From: Komarekiella delphini-convector SJRDD-AB1
GTDB taxonomy: Bacteria; Cyanobacteriota; Cyanobacteriia; Cyanobacteriales; Nostocaceae
DNA: 64,000 nucleotides
NCBI RefSeq assembly: GCF_014831675.1
Contig: NZ_VJXY01000035.1
Span: 17,090 to 81,089 of the forward strand
Reading direction: 5' to 3'
Shown here: piece after piece, positions 20,281-28,609 of the stretch
Layout of the letters: each line of letters opens with the position of its first letter
How positions within the stretch are numbered: position 1 is the first letter of the stretch
Notes under the pieces: generated by a model
What the model saw: only the letters and a program-made list of their open reading frames with translations
The model's database searches: none
Told to the model about the DNA's origin: nothing
Program-made: the position numbers and the translations under genes

Positions 20281-20670
20281 ATGAAGAGAGCAGTTATTAC
20301 CAAAACACTCATTACATCACTAGGTTTTTTAACTTTATTTGCCCCAAGTCAAACATCTGCTCAACTTATACCACAGCCTTGGATTTCAGTTGGTGGAAAG
20401 GATGGTGATACAACTTTTGCTGTGGGAGCCAGAGCATTAAATTTGGGAGTTGAGTTAGGAAGTGGGCCTGATGGCGCTACTGGCGTAGATGTTCTGAAAT
20501 TTCTAAGTTTACCAGTGATTTCACCTTATATAGGAGTTGGATACTATTCAGAAGATAAAGGTGTTGCAGTTTCCGGCGGGGTTCAAGTAGGCGCTACTGA
20601 TAACTTTTTTGTAGGTGCTGGTTACAATTCTGTGCGAGGACTCAACGGACAACTGGGAGTAAGATTCTAA
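20281..20670 (+). CDS. Small secreted protein, unknown function
   Basis: A 129-residue protein with a clear signal peptide (MKRAVITKTLITSLGFLTLF, cleavage after QTSA). The rest is rich in Gly and alternating hydrophobic residues (FAVGARALNLGVELG, SPYIGVGYYSEDKGVAVSGG, FFVGAGYNSVRGLNGQLGVRF). This pattern suggests short beta strands of a small outer-membrane or periplasmic beta structure. The aromatic final residue fits an outer-membrane barrel, although the chain is short. AGGAAAAA lies 6 nt before the ATG. No family is recognised. Confidence 0.7.
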   Translation: MKRAVITKTLITSLGFLTLFAPSQTSAQLIPQPWISVGGKDGDTTFAVGARALNLGVELGSGPDGATGVDVLKFLSLPVISPYIGVGYYSEDKGVAVSGGVQVGATDNFFVGAGYNSVRGLNGQLGVRF

Positions 20671-20791
20671 TTGCTCTGCTAATCTTTTAATAGAAGCATG
20701 GCAGGAGTGAGCAAGGCATTAAATTTCTCATGACATAATGCATACTTTTGCCGCATTCTATTAATTTTATTTGTTTAACGGGCATCTCCTT

Positions 20792-23113
20792 ATGGAGCAA
20801 GGATTAAAATTACTCATTCAACTAGTACTAGAGTTCGCACCTGTAATTGTAACTCTAATACAAAAGAGAACGGAAGAAATGGCTATAACTAATTACCAAC
20901 TTCCGAAAAAAACTCAAGATTTCCTTGATGTAAATATTTCAAATCAGTCAAATAGTTCTGTGGCCAGAGTTGAACAACAAAAACTCCTGCAACAGCAATT
21001 AGCCATTTACCAACGTGAGACACAGATAAAAATAGCAGAGCAAGAGAAAGATACAACTCTAAAGCTACCAGAAGTTAATAAAGTTCTTGATAGCTGGCCT
21101 TTGAGATTATATCCTTTACAAATTCTAGATCACACTAGTAATGAACGTATCCCACTCAAAATTTTTATTGCTCCTCCGCAAGTTAAGTTTGACCAATTTG
21201 ATTATAGTAATGATGGAACATTAGAAATAGAGTTAATGTTGGCTGAAGGTTTACGAACATTTATCAACAAGCATTACTCTCTTCATAGTCCAATTAGACC
21301 GACAGAATTTTTAGCAGGAGCCTGGGATAGTAAACGTTTTCATAGTGAATCTAGCATCAAGGCTCTGTTTGGCATATTAAAGACAGAGCCTATTCTAATT
21401 TTAGAATCGGAAAAGGATGGAAATTATCTAAATTTCCGTATTGCTTATTGGGGATTAGGACAAGGAAACTACTATTACAAAACAATTGCTCGGTTATCTC
21501 ATAGAGAAATTGTTCAGGAGTCTGCCAAAAGTCGCGCTTTAGAGTGGAAAAAAATTAGAGATGAACTGCTAGCCCAAGGGGTAAATTTAGAAGAAATTGA
21601 GCAGTTGGGTAGAGATAATGTATTTAATTTGGCACTTTTGGAAAAGGCAGAAAAATGGAAAGCTCAGGGGATTGATATTAGCAAATTATCTTTGCAATAC
21701 CAAGTTAATCACCAAGATTTTGAAAAACTTTGCGATGTGTTAACTACCTGTCACTTTCTGGTTGCTGCTTGGGTAGCAGACGTTTATCACCTAGTTCACT
21801 ATGATGTACCTCCTTTATTACCAGAATTGCTACCGAGTTTGCTTGAAGATGCTCTTGATTTACAATCAGTGCAAGCAATTATCATCGGTTATAAGCAAGT
21901 CTACCAAGCTTTAGAAAAAGAGCGGCGTTACTGGGTTCCAGAGTTGGCTTTGCAATTAGCTCAAAGTTTATCTCATTTAACTGATCGCTCTTGGGCACAG
22001 GAGCAGGTTGATTACTCGATAAACACATGGTTGGAACTACGTCAATCACCGCAACAATTCACTAACCTCTTAGAGGCAATGCACTCAGTCATCAGGATAG
22101 AAGATGAGGAATATGTGCAAAAGCTAAGAGAATACTTTATGACAGTAGGCGATCGCCTAAGTGTTCTTGAGGCTGAAAAACTTTTGGATGCGATCGCCAA
22201 TCTCAAACACAAACACCCTCTGGAATCGACTGATCCCAGCTATACCCTGCTCAAACATTCAAGCAAAGTTACGTCTGTTGCCATTAGTCCTGATGGAAAC
22301 ATTTTAGTAAGTGGGTGTGTAGATAAAATCATTAATGTATGCAATCTGAAAACTGGTAAATTACTCCGCACTATCACAGAGAATTTAGGAGAAGTTTCAT
22401 CCGTAGCAATTAGTCCCGATGGAAATTTCCTTGCTGTTGGCAGCTGCGAACATCCTAAAAGTAATGTGAAAGTGTGGCATCTCAAAACAGGCAAACTACT
22501 GCACACACTCTTGGGACATCAAAAGCCAGTAAATATTGTAGTAATCAGCCCAGATGGGCAGATTCTCGCCAGTGGCAGTAATAAAATTAAGATTTGGAAC
22601 TTACACAAAGGCGATCGCATTTGTACCCTTTGGCATTCATCCGCCGTTCATGCGATCGCTATTAGTCCTGATGGTACAATCCTTGCCAGTGGTAGTTCTG
22701 ACAATAAAATTAGGTTGTGGAATCCAAGTACAGGCGATCCCCTACGTACGCTCAATAGTCACGACGGTGAAGTAAAATCTTTAGCCATGAGTCCCGATGG
22801 ACAACTACTTTTGAGCGGTGGTGCTGACAAAACTATCAAAATTTGGCATTTAATTACAGGTAAAGTCCTGCATACGTTGACTGGACACTTAGATGAAGTA
22901 AAATCTCTGGCTATGAGTTCTGATGGACAAATCCTGTTGAGCGGTAGTGCTGATAAAACTATCAAAGTTTGGCGTATTTCCACGGGTGAATTACTGCAAA
23001 CGTTGACTGGACATTCAGGAACAGTGAATTCTGTTGCTCTAAGTCCAGATGGGAAGTTCCTCGCCAGCGGTAGCGCTGATAAAACAATCAAAATTTGGCA
23101 GATTTTTTTGTAA
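20792..23113 (+). CDS. WD40 beta-propeller protein with helical N-terminal region
   Basis: From ATG 20792 the protein has 773 residues (an in-frame TTG at 20771 is less likely). The first ~480 residues contain an N-terminal hydrophobic helix (LKLLIQLVLEFAPVIVTLIQ) and helical, charged sequence of no recognised family. The C-terminal ~285 residues form seven WD40 blades with conserved SPDG turns and KIW/KVW ends, exactly one propeller. The last three blades are close to each other in DNA as well as protein, pointing to recent blade duplication. Such proteins are common scaffolds in filamentous cyanobacteria; the partner is unknown. Confidence 0.85.
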   Translation: MEQGLKLLIQLVLEFAPVIVTLIQKRTEEMAITNYQLPKKTQDFLDVNISNQSNSSVARVEQQKLLQQQLAIYQRETQIKIAEQEKDTTLKLPEVNKVLDSWPLRLYPLQILDHTSNERIPLKIFIAPPQVKFDQFDYSNDGTLEIELMLAEGLRTFINKHYSLHSPIRPTEFLAGAWDSKRFHSESSIKALFGILKTEPILILESEKDGNYLNFRIAYWGLGQGNYYYKTIARLSHREIVQESAKSRALEWKKIRDELLAQGVNLEEIEQLGRDNVFNLALLEKAEKWKAQGIDISKLSLQYQVNHQDFEKLCDVLTTCHFLVAAWVADVYHLVHYDVPPLLPELLPSLLEDALDLQSVQAIIIGYKQVYQALEKERRYWVPELALQLAQSLSHLTDRSWAQEQVDYSINTWLELRQSPQQFTNLLEAMHSVIRIEDEEYVQKLREYFMTVGDRLSVLEAEKLLDAIANLKHKHPLESTDPSYTLLKHSSKVTSVAISPDGNILVSGCVDKIINVCNLKTGKLLRTITENLGEVSSVAISPDGNFLAVGSCEHPKSNVKVWHLKTGKLLHTLLGHQKPVNIVVISPDGQILASGSNKIKIWNLHKGDRICTLWHSSAVHAIAISPDGTILASGSSDNKIRLWNPSTGDPLRTLNSHDGEVKSLAMSPDGQLLLSGGADKTIKIWHLITGKVLHTLTGHLDEVKSLAMSSDGQILLSGSADKTIKVWRISTGELLQTLTGHSGTVNSVALSPDGKFLASGSADKTIKIWQIFL

Positions 23114-23153
23114 TATCAGACCGATTCAATTAATGATTGCAACAAATTCTTTG

Positions 23154-23182
23154 GTAGAGACGTTGCAATGCAACGTCTCTAC
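23154..23182. repeat. 29-bp dispersed palindrome
   Basis: GTAGAGACGTTGCA, one central base, then TGCAACGTCTCTAC: two perfect 14-bp arms, 40 nt past the WD40 gene stop. This palindrome type is dispersed in Nostocales genomes. A transcript would form a strong hairpin, so it may act as a terminator or mRNA 3' end. Confidence 0.85.
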
Positions 23183-23198
23183 AGTAGTCTATTTCAGA

Positions 23199-23296
23199 AC
23201 TTACGCACTCAGATCCCCCAACCCCCTTAAAAAGGGGGCTTTATAGATTCCCCCTTTTTAAGGGGGGATCTAGGTTTCAGCCTTCAGTGCGTAAGT
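23199..23296. repeat. 98-bp MITE-like element with 11-bp terminal inverted repeats
   Basis: The element is bounded by ACTTACGCACT (23199-23209) and its reverse complement AGTGCGTAAGT (23286-23296). Inside are further inverted blocks, CCCCCTTAAAAAGGGGG and CCCCCTTTTTAAGGGGGG, and AGATCCCCC paired with GGGGGATCT. There is no coding capacity. It resembles the short nonautonomous elements scattered in Nostoc-type genomes. Confidence 0.8.
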
Positions 23297-23387
23297 CCTA
23301 TATCTGTAGCATTCTTTTTTCAAAATGTATCAGATGAAAACTGTTAATGCATCGGCTTGCATTGCGATTGCATCGACCTACATTTAT

Positions 23388-23571
23388 CAGTAAACGGTAA
23401 ACAGTAAACAGTCAAGATAATTGGGTTTAAAGAGAACCACTATATCGGTGATCACTTCCAACTGAAAACTAATAACTGAAAGTCGATTACTAGCAGGCGC
23501 TATCTGGCAGGTTTAAATCCCCCACCATCCGCCTTGATAACTGTTTACTGTTTACTGTTAACTATTTACTG
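23388..23571 (-). repeat. MITE-like dispersed element, copy 2
   Basis: The reverse complement of this stretch matches copy 1 (2707-2885) along its whole length, with scattered substitutions and short indels. Shared blocks include GATTTAAACC, CAGATAGCGCCTGC, TTATTAGTTTTC and CCCAATTATCTTGACTG. The ends are inverted CAGTAAACAG/CTGTTTACTG heptamer repeats. Like copy 1, it sits between convergent genes. Its right end overlaps the stop codon of the phosphotransferase gene (23566-23568). Confidence 0.85.
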
Positions 23572-26064
23572 ATTTAAAATTAGCCCTCTTACCTGATCTG
23601 CGGAATCTTGTTGCAATGCTAATGCTGCGATCGCCTGAGCCTCAACTACGGTTAACTGAGCGATCGTCTGCTTGATTATAGGTATAGCTTGGGGATTCAC
23701 ACTCAACTCATCCAGCCCTAACCCTAATAAAATCAGCGTTGCTAAAGGATCGGCTGCCAACTCGCCACATAACCCCACCCAAATCCCAGCTGCATGAGCG
23801 GCTTGGACAGTTTGTTGCACCATCCGCAACACGGCCGGATGCAGTGCATCAACCAAATTTGCCACTCGTGGGTTAGTGCGATCGCCAGCCATAATATACT
23901 GGCTGAGGTCATTAGTACCAATACTAAAAAAGTCCACTTTTGTTGCTAAGCGATCAGCGAGTACCACTGCTGATGGAACCTCCACCATAATACCGACTTC
24001 CATCGCTGCATCGAAGGGGATACCTACTTGGGAAAGTTCAGTCTGCACTTCACCCAGAATTGTCTTAGCTGCATGTACTTCTGTCACACTAGCAATCATC
24101 GGCAACATGATCTTAATTTGGTGTCCAAAGCTGGCTCGCAAAATTGCCCGTAACTGAGTTTTGAACAAATCTGGATGATCCAGACAATAGCGAATTCCCC
24201 GCGAGCCTAAGAAAGGATTGGCTTCCGGTGCTACTTTGAGATAAGAAAGTGGCTTGTCACCACCTACATCTAGGGTACGAATAATCAACGCACGGGTATC
24301 TAGAGTTTGAGCGATCGCCTGATAAACTGCAAGTTGCTCATCTTCGGTGGGAGCGTTTGTCCTGTCAAGATAGAGAAATTCGGTACGAAGCAGCCCCACA
24401 CCTTCTGCACCCCCAGCTACGGCCACTTGAGCATCAGCTACGCTACCAATGTTGGCGAAAATACGAACTTGCTGCCCATCGCGGGTAATCGCTGGTTGGT
24501 GTGCTATGGCTAATGCTTGCTGTTGGGAAGTTTGCCAAGCTTCTCTCTTGGCCTCCAGCACACCTAGAGTATCTGGTTCTGGCTCTACCCACGCTTTGCC
24601 ACTCTCACCGTCGAGTGCCATGAGTGTACCATCTTCTAGGTGCAACACTTCCGCACCTATCCCCAAGACTGCGGGAATACCCAATGTACGAGCGATGATT
24701 GCACTGTGAGAAGTTGCACTTCCAGAAGTAGTACAAATGCCCAGCACTTTTGTTGGATCTAGCCCAGCGGTGTCTGAGGGAGTCAAATCAGTTGCCACCA
24801 AAATCGCTGGTTTGGAGAGATTCAGCTCTGTTGGAGCATTCCCAACTAGTAACCGCAGCACCCTTTGCCCTACATCTATAACATCATCAGCTCGCTCTTG
24901 CAGGTAAGAATCTTCAAGCGTGTGATAGGAAGTTGCCACCTCATCAACTACAGCTTGCCAAGCAGCTTCAGCATTTATGTGGTGTTCTAAGATGCGCTGA
25001 TGAGCCGCTTCTAGCAATACTGGATCTTCTAAAAATAATAGATGGGCATCAAAAATAGCGGCTTCAGCGTCACCAATTTGAATAGATGCTTGTGAGAATA
25101 CTGCTTGAATTTCACGTTGGGCAGTGTGAATTGCTGTTTGTAATCTTTGCCACTCTGTTTCAACATCTTCTACGTGGCATTGCGTAATAGTAATTGGAGT
25201 AGGTTGATAATGAACAACCGGAGCGATCGCCACTCCTGGAGAAGCTGCGATCCCCGAAAGTTCACCATGAGTTGGTGGAGTAATTTGATGCTGAAATACT
25301 GGTGGAGAATTCAGAGTAGTATTATCTTCACCAAAGTTGGTTGCAAATAATGCTTGCAATGCTGCCAATGCCTCATCTGCATCAGGGCCAGTAGCGGTAA
25401 TCAACAATTCGTGTCCTTGACGCACGCCTAAAGTTGTGACTTGATTAATACTGTCACCTCGAATTAGCCCAGTATTTCTAGTTAAATTTCGTACTTGAAT
25501 TTGGGATTGAAACCGAGCTGCGGTTGCCACAAACTGAGATGCGGGACGGGCGTGTAATCCTAGTCTATTGCTAACAATCAGCTGGATTTGTTTTGTTGGC
25601 AACTCTGCATTCGTTGTTAAACTATCACTACTAACAAATGATGGCGAGATATCGGCTATACCCAATTGAGTCGCTTTTGCTACCAATGCGCCCCGTGCTT
25701 CCGCAATAACTTGCTGAATGTCTCTACCAGCAGCAGCAGCAACGACAGCAGCGATCGCACCTTCTACCAAGGGTGCTTCACACAGATACACTTTCTGCTG
25801 CTGTGTTTCTGGCAGAAACTCTAGCGCCATTTCTGCACTCATCAAAGCACTGCCCAAATCCATTAAAACTAGAACACCATCATCACTGAAAACAGAAGCG
25901 ATCGCCTCATAAACCTGGATAGGATCTGTACCCAGTGGATTTTCGGGATCTTCAATACCTGCTGCAACTGCAAGAGGAACTTTGCCCTGAACCATTTGCG
26001 CGGCCAGTTCCCGCACTCCCAGAGCTAGTTGTTTACTGTGAGAAACGATAACAATTCCGATCAC
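23566..26064 (-). CDS. dhaM: Multiphosphoryl transfer protein DhaM-HPr-Enzyme I
   Basis: An 832-residue fusion that carries phosphate from PEP to the dihydroxyacetone kinase system. Residues ~1-130 are a DhaM-type EIIA domain (phospho-site candidate H9 in VSHSKQLALG). Residues ~160-245 are HPr with H171 in LGLHARPAS. Residues ~262-832 are Enzyme I with H453 in TSHSAIIAR, the PEP-binding NDLSQYIMAGDRTNP and active-site C766 in GLCGELAAD. All phosphorylation residues are present, so it looks active. The start is GTG at 26064. No dhaK or dhaL lies beside it; the upstream gap is relic DNA. The final codons and stop fall in a dispersed repeat. Confidence 0.93.
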   Translation of the reverse strand: MIGIVIVSHSKQLALGVRELAAQMVQGKVPLAVAAGIEDPENPLGTDPIQVYEAIASVFSDDGVLVLMDLGSALMSAEMALEFLPETQQQKVYLCEAPLVEGAIAAVVAAAAGRDIQQVIAEARGALVAKATQLGIADISPSFVSSDSLTTNAELPTKQIQLIVSNRLGLHARPASQFVATAARFQSQIQVRNLTRNTGLIRGDSINQVTTLGVRQGHELLITATGPDADEALAALQALFATNFGEDNTTLNSPPVFQHQITPPTHGELSGIAASPGVAIAPVVHYQPTPITITQCHVEDVETEWQRLQTAIHTAQREIQAVFSQASIQIGDAEAAIFDAHLLFLEDPVLLEAAHQRILEHHINAEAAWQAVVDEVATSYHTLEDSYLQERADDVIDVGQRVLRLLVGNAPTELNLSKPAILVATDLTPSDTAGLDPTKVLGICTTSGSATSHSAIIARTLGIPAVLGIGAEVLHLEDGTLMALDGESGKAWVEPEPDTLGVLEAKREAWQTSQQQALAIAHQPAITRDGQQVRIFANIGSVADAQVAVAGGAEGVGLLRTEFLYLDRTNAPTEDEQLAVYQAIAQTLDTRALIIRTLDVGGDKPLSYLKVAPEANPFLGSRGIRYCLDHPDLFKTQLRAILRASFGHQIKIMLPMIASVTEVHAAKTILGEVQTELSQVGIPFDAAMEVGIMVEVPSAVVLADRLATKVDFFSIGTNDLSQYIMAGDRTNPRVANLVDALHPAVLRMVQQTVQAAHAAGIWVGLCGELAADPLATLILLGLGLDELSVNPQAIPIIKQTIAQLTVVEAQAIAALALQQDSADQVRGLILNQ

Positions 26065-26914
26065 TGCAACACCATCAACCTTGTTGAGAGGTTTGTGCTT
26101 AGCTAGTTATCCATTTCATTTTTTCATTCTGTACCACCAACAACACCTATCTTCATTACAATTGCAACTACCTAAAAATATTTAGATTTCTCCTGCTATG
26201 AATACGAACAAAATAACCTTTTTTTAAGAGAGTAGGTAGTGTCAACTCATGAAACCCATCACTAGCGGTACGGGAAGAAATGTTTTGGATAAGTTTGTTC
26301 CCATCGTACAACTTAATTGAGGCATCACCGTCAAGATTATCTCGTCACAATATTAAATAAGGCTGATCATTTTCCAAAAGTACTTTGGCAACAAGCTGAT
26401 TAATAAAGATATGTGAGGCAACCTGCTTTTGACTTATTGTTGCGGAATCCCAGGTAATAAAGCAAGTGTCGAAATGCAGATTTTCTTGCAGATTCAGACG
26501 CAGAAGTTAAGGTGCTATTTGTGCAACTACAGCAAGAACAGGGCCGACTTGGTATTCTGGTGAATAATGCTTAGAGCTGGAGCAATGAAGAGATGAAAAT
26601 TTTCTGCCCCATTTCGAGAATAGTTATCTCAGCGTTAGTAAGGAATATTTACTGTTGGTGTGCGATCGCTTTGCTCTGCTGCTGAGTCCCGCACTTTGAT
26701 TATGTCAAGCATTTACTCAACCATACAACTTTTGAGGAGCGATCGCGCTACAAAATCAGAAAGTTAGTGTCTCTCAAAGAGAAACACTAACTATTTATAA
26801 TTAAAATACAGTCATCACCACCTATTTTTCAAAGTGTCTAATCTCAGATTAGAAATGAACTGTATTGTTTGGATGAACATAAAAAGTATGTAGACTTAAA
26901 GCTTACACTCTCAT
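26065..26914. other. Gene-poor relic region
   Basis: No intact gene was found in these 850 bases. They hold a fragment of a short-chain dehydrogenase gene (26491-26610, listed separately). On the minus strand, about 26230-26330, a broken reading frame looks protein-like (DGDASIKLYDGNKLIQNISS) but is not recognised. Two HIP1 sites occur near 26661 and 26740. The region reads as decaying insertion or gene-loss DNA. Confidence 0.6.
26491..26610 (+). pseudogene. Short-chain dehydrogenase/reductase fragment
   Basis: The frame reads DSDAEVKVLFVQLQQEQGRL followed by GILVNNA, then a TAG at 26572-26574 where the family has a Tyr codon, then SWSNEE. The LDILVNNA strand-and-loop motif is typical of classical short-chain dehydrogenases. 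No cofactor motif or catalytic YxxxK segment remains in frame on either side, so this is a remnant of about 40 codons. Confidence 0.55.
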
Positions 26915-27664
26915 TTATACAGAGACTTTAATTTTCCTCATATCATACATTGCTGTAAATGGTTTATCATAAGGATGATTGTTAGCAAACTCTAACATTT
27001 CATTCAGCGCATCTGTAAAATCTGCAAATACTTTCTCTACGCAAGTAAAAGCTTTTTCTCTCTGTGCTTCTGTCAATTTTATGCTTTTAACAAAATCTTC
27101 TACATCATCCATTTCTGCCTGGATATGACCTGTTTCCTTAGCATAATGAGACTCACCAAAATAAGGGTGATGCTGCTCAGTAATTTGTTGAAGTTCCTTT
27201 CCTACTTGTGCAATCTCAAATAAAGCCACAGTTCCCGTTGCTTCTATCGCCTCAATAATCGCCAACTTGATCAGGATATCCTCTTCAAAAGTACACATAG
27301 CAAATAAGTTATTAATCAAAGAGCGTACTTTCTGTGTTTCCTCACCCCAGAGGAATTTCAATGTATCAGTATAGTTTATGGAGTAATCATATCCCATCAA
27401 CTTAAGGTCTTGTATAAACCATATCCAGTGGCGACCATCTTCAGAAGTGTGTTGATTAATCATTTCTTGTAGCCTGCTAGTTGCTGGCTCTTTGCGTAGT
27501 GTAATTCTATTGAAATCTTTAAAACTCATTGCAAAAGGAGCAAAGGCAGGAGCCCAAGCTAACCTTTGTCTTGGGTCTATACTTTTGTCCTGAAGAAATT
27601 TCATAAATGGCGTTTGGGCAAATTCTTGCTTCTTTTTTTCAAGCAATGCAAGGACTTCTTCCAT
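26915..27664 (-). CDS. Haem-oxygenase-fold, possible diiron oxidase-like protein
   Basis: The 249-residue, all-helical protein is not assigned to a named gene. Its metal-ligand-like pattern resembles the haem-oxygenase-like diiron oxidase group: NQHTSEDGRHW at residues 70-80 (H72, E75, H79), IIEAIEATG near 137-144 (E138, E141) and HYAKETGH at 173-180 (H173, E177, H180). The last motif keeps the H-x3-D/E-x2-H spacing of such sites. Enzymes of this group oxidise amino acids, fatty acids or natural-product precursors. The gene stands alone between relics. The fold is a moderate-confidence inference; the substrate is unknown. Confidence 0.6.
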   Translation of the reverse strand: MEEVLALLEKKKQEFAQTPFMKFLQDKSIDPRQRLAWAPAFAPFAMSFKDFNRITLRKEPATSRLQEMINQHTSEDGRHWIWFIQDLKLMGYDYSINYTDTLKFLWGEETQKVRSLINNLFAMCTFEEDILIKLAIIEAIEATGTVALFEIAQVGKELQQITEQHHPYFGESHYAKETGHIQAEMDDVEDFVKSIKLTEAQREKAFTCVEKVFADFTDALNEMLEFANNHPYDKPFTAMYDMRKIKVSV

Positions 27665-27782
27665 TTTCAGATCCCCATATAGTTGTATAGTAAAAACTTG
27701 TTGAGTACAAAATATCTACTTGTGTTGAGATTTAATTTACGCAGCCATGCTGGAAATTGGAGCAACAAATTTAACAGTAGTT

Positions 27783-27869
27783 TAAGTGTCTCCTAATCTC
27801 ATCACCTTCAACTTGTCCCTTGCGAATCATATATACGGCTTTACACCCTCTTAATGTTCACATGGTGTT
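27783..27869 (-). pseudogene. IS6-family transposase C-terminal remnant
   Basis: On the minus strand the frame reads NTM*TLRGCKAVYMIRKGQVEG, split here as NTM, a stop, then TLRGCKAVYMIRKGQ. IS6/IS240-type transposases end with a NTAWRTLKGIEAMHMIRKGQ-like block, and the stop replaces the Trp codon of that block. Only about 29 codons are recognisable and no terminal repeats were seen. It marks an old insertion between the haem-oxygenase-fold gene and the PAS fragment. Confidence 0.55.
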
Positions 27870-28027
27870 ATCAAAGGAGCAAAATCTCATCGCCAGATCA
27901 ATCAGCTTTCTAATCTTGATGATGAATTTTAGTAGTCTTGTTCTAAATCGTACATCGCGTTATATTCGTTATATCATATATACCATAGTATAAAAACAAA
28001 TTAACAACCAAATCAAGGACAAAATGC

Positions 28028-28462
28028 ATGATACGCCTCTTGAGTCAGGGTAGGATTCGAGCTAACGCTGGCATAGTTGTTGTTGATAGTAGCAGAAGGA
28101 TGGTGAGCCTGAATCGAAGGTTTATAGAAATGTGGAGTTTTCCTCAACACATTATAGTCTCACAAAATGAGGGACAAGCACTAGAATTGGCTTCTAGTCT
28201 AGTTGAGAACTCCGACCTGTTTCTTCACAGAATTCAAGAGATTTACATGCATACAGACTTAGAAGCTTATGATACTTTTAAATTAAAGGATGGCCGCATG
28301 TTTGAGCGTTGTTCACTACCTCAATACTTAGAAGATGAATGTGTAGGAAGAATTTGGAAATTTCGAGAAATAACAGATCGCTATCAATCGAAAACATTGA
28401 TAGATATTGGAAATAAAATTTTGCTTTTTCCTGCTAATCATAATATCTCGCATACATACTAA
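28028..28462 (+). CDS. Orphan PAS domain protein, probably a truncated sensor
   Basis: The 144-residue ORF is almost entirely one PAS domain: GIVVVDSSRRMVSLNRRFIE near residue 15, then a helical part and the FKLKDGRMFERCSLPQ and GRIWKFREITDR strands. In cyanobacteria this subtype normally occurs repeated inside large hybrid histidine kinases. Here no kinase or output domain follows; the frame ends 25 residues after the PAS. The ATG has no strong ribosome site. It is probably the remnant of a kinase gene, though a free PAS protein is possible. Confidence 0.55.
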   Translation: MIRLLSQGRIRANAGIVVVDSSRRMVSLNRRFIEMWSFPQHIIVSQNEGQALELASSLVENSDLFLHRIQEIYMHTDLEAYDTFKLKDGRMFERCSLPQYLEDECVGRIWKFREITDRYQSKTLIDIGNKILLFPANHNISHTY

Positions 28463-28609
28463 GTTGTAGAGAGATTATTATTTTTTTCATTATTTATTCT
28501 CTTTACTTGTATACCACCAAGTTTTATTATGGATTACATCTAAGTAATGATTGAGGAGTAAGTAATGCGATTTTAGGGAAATCTTCGTAGTTACTGTTGC
28601 CAATCCGTT

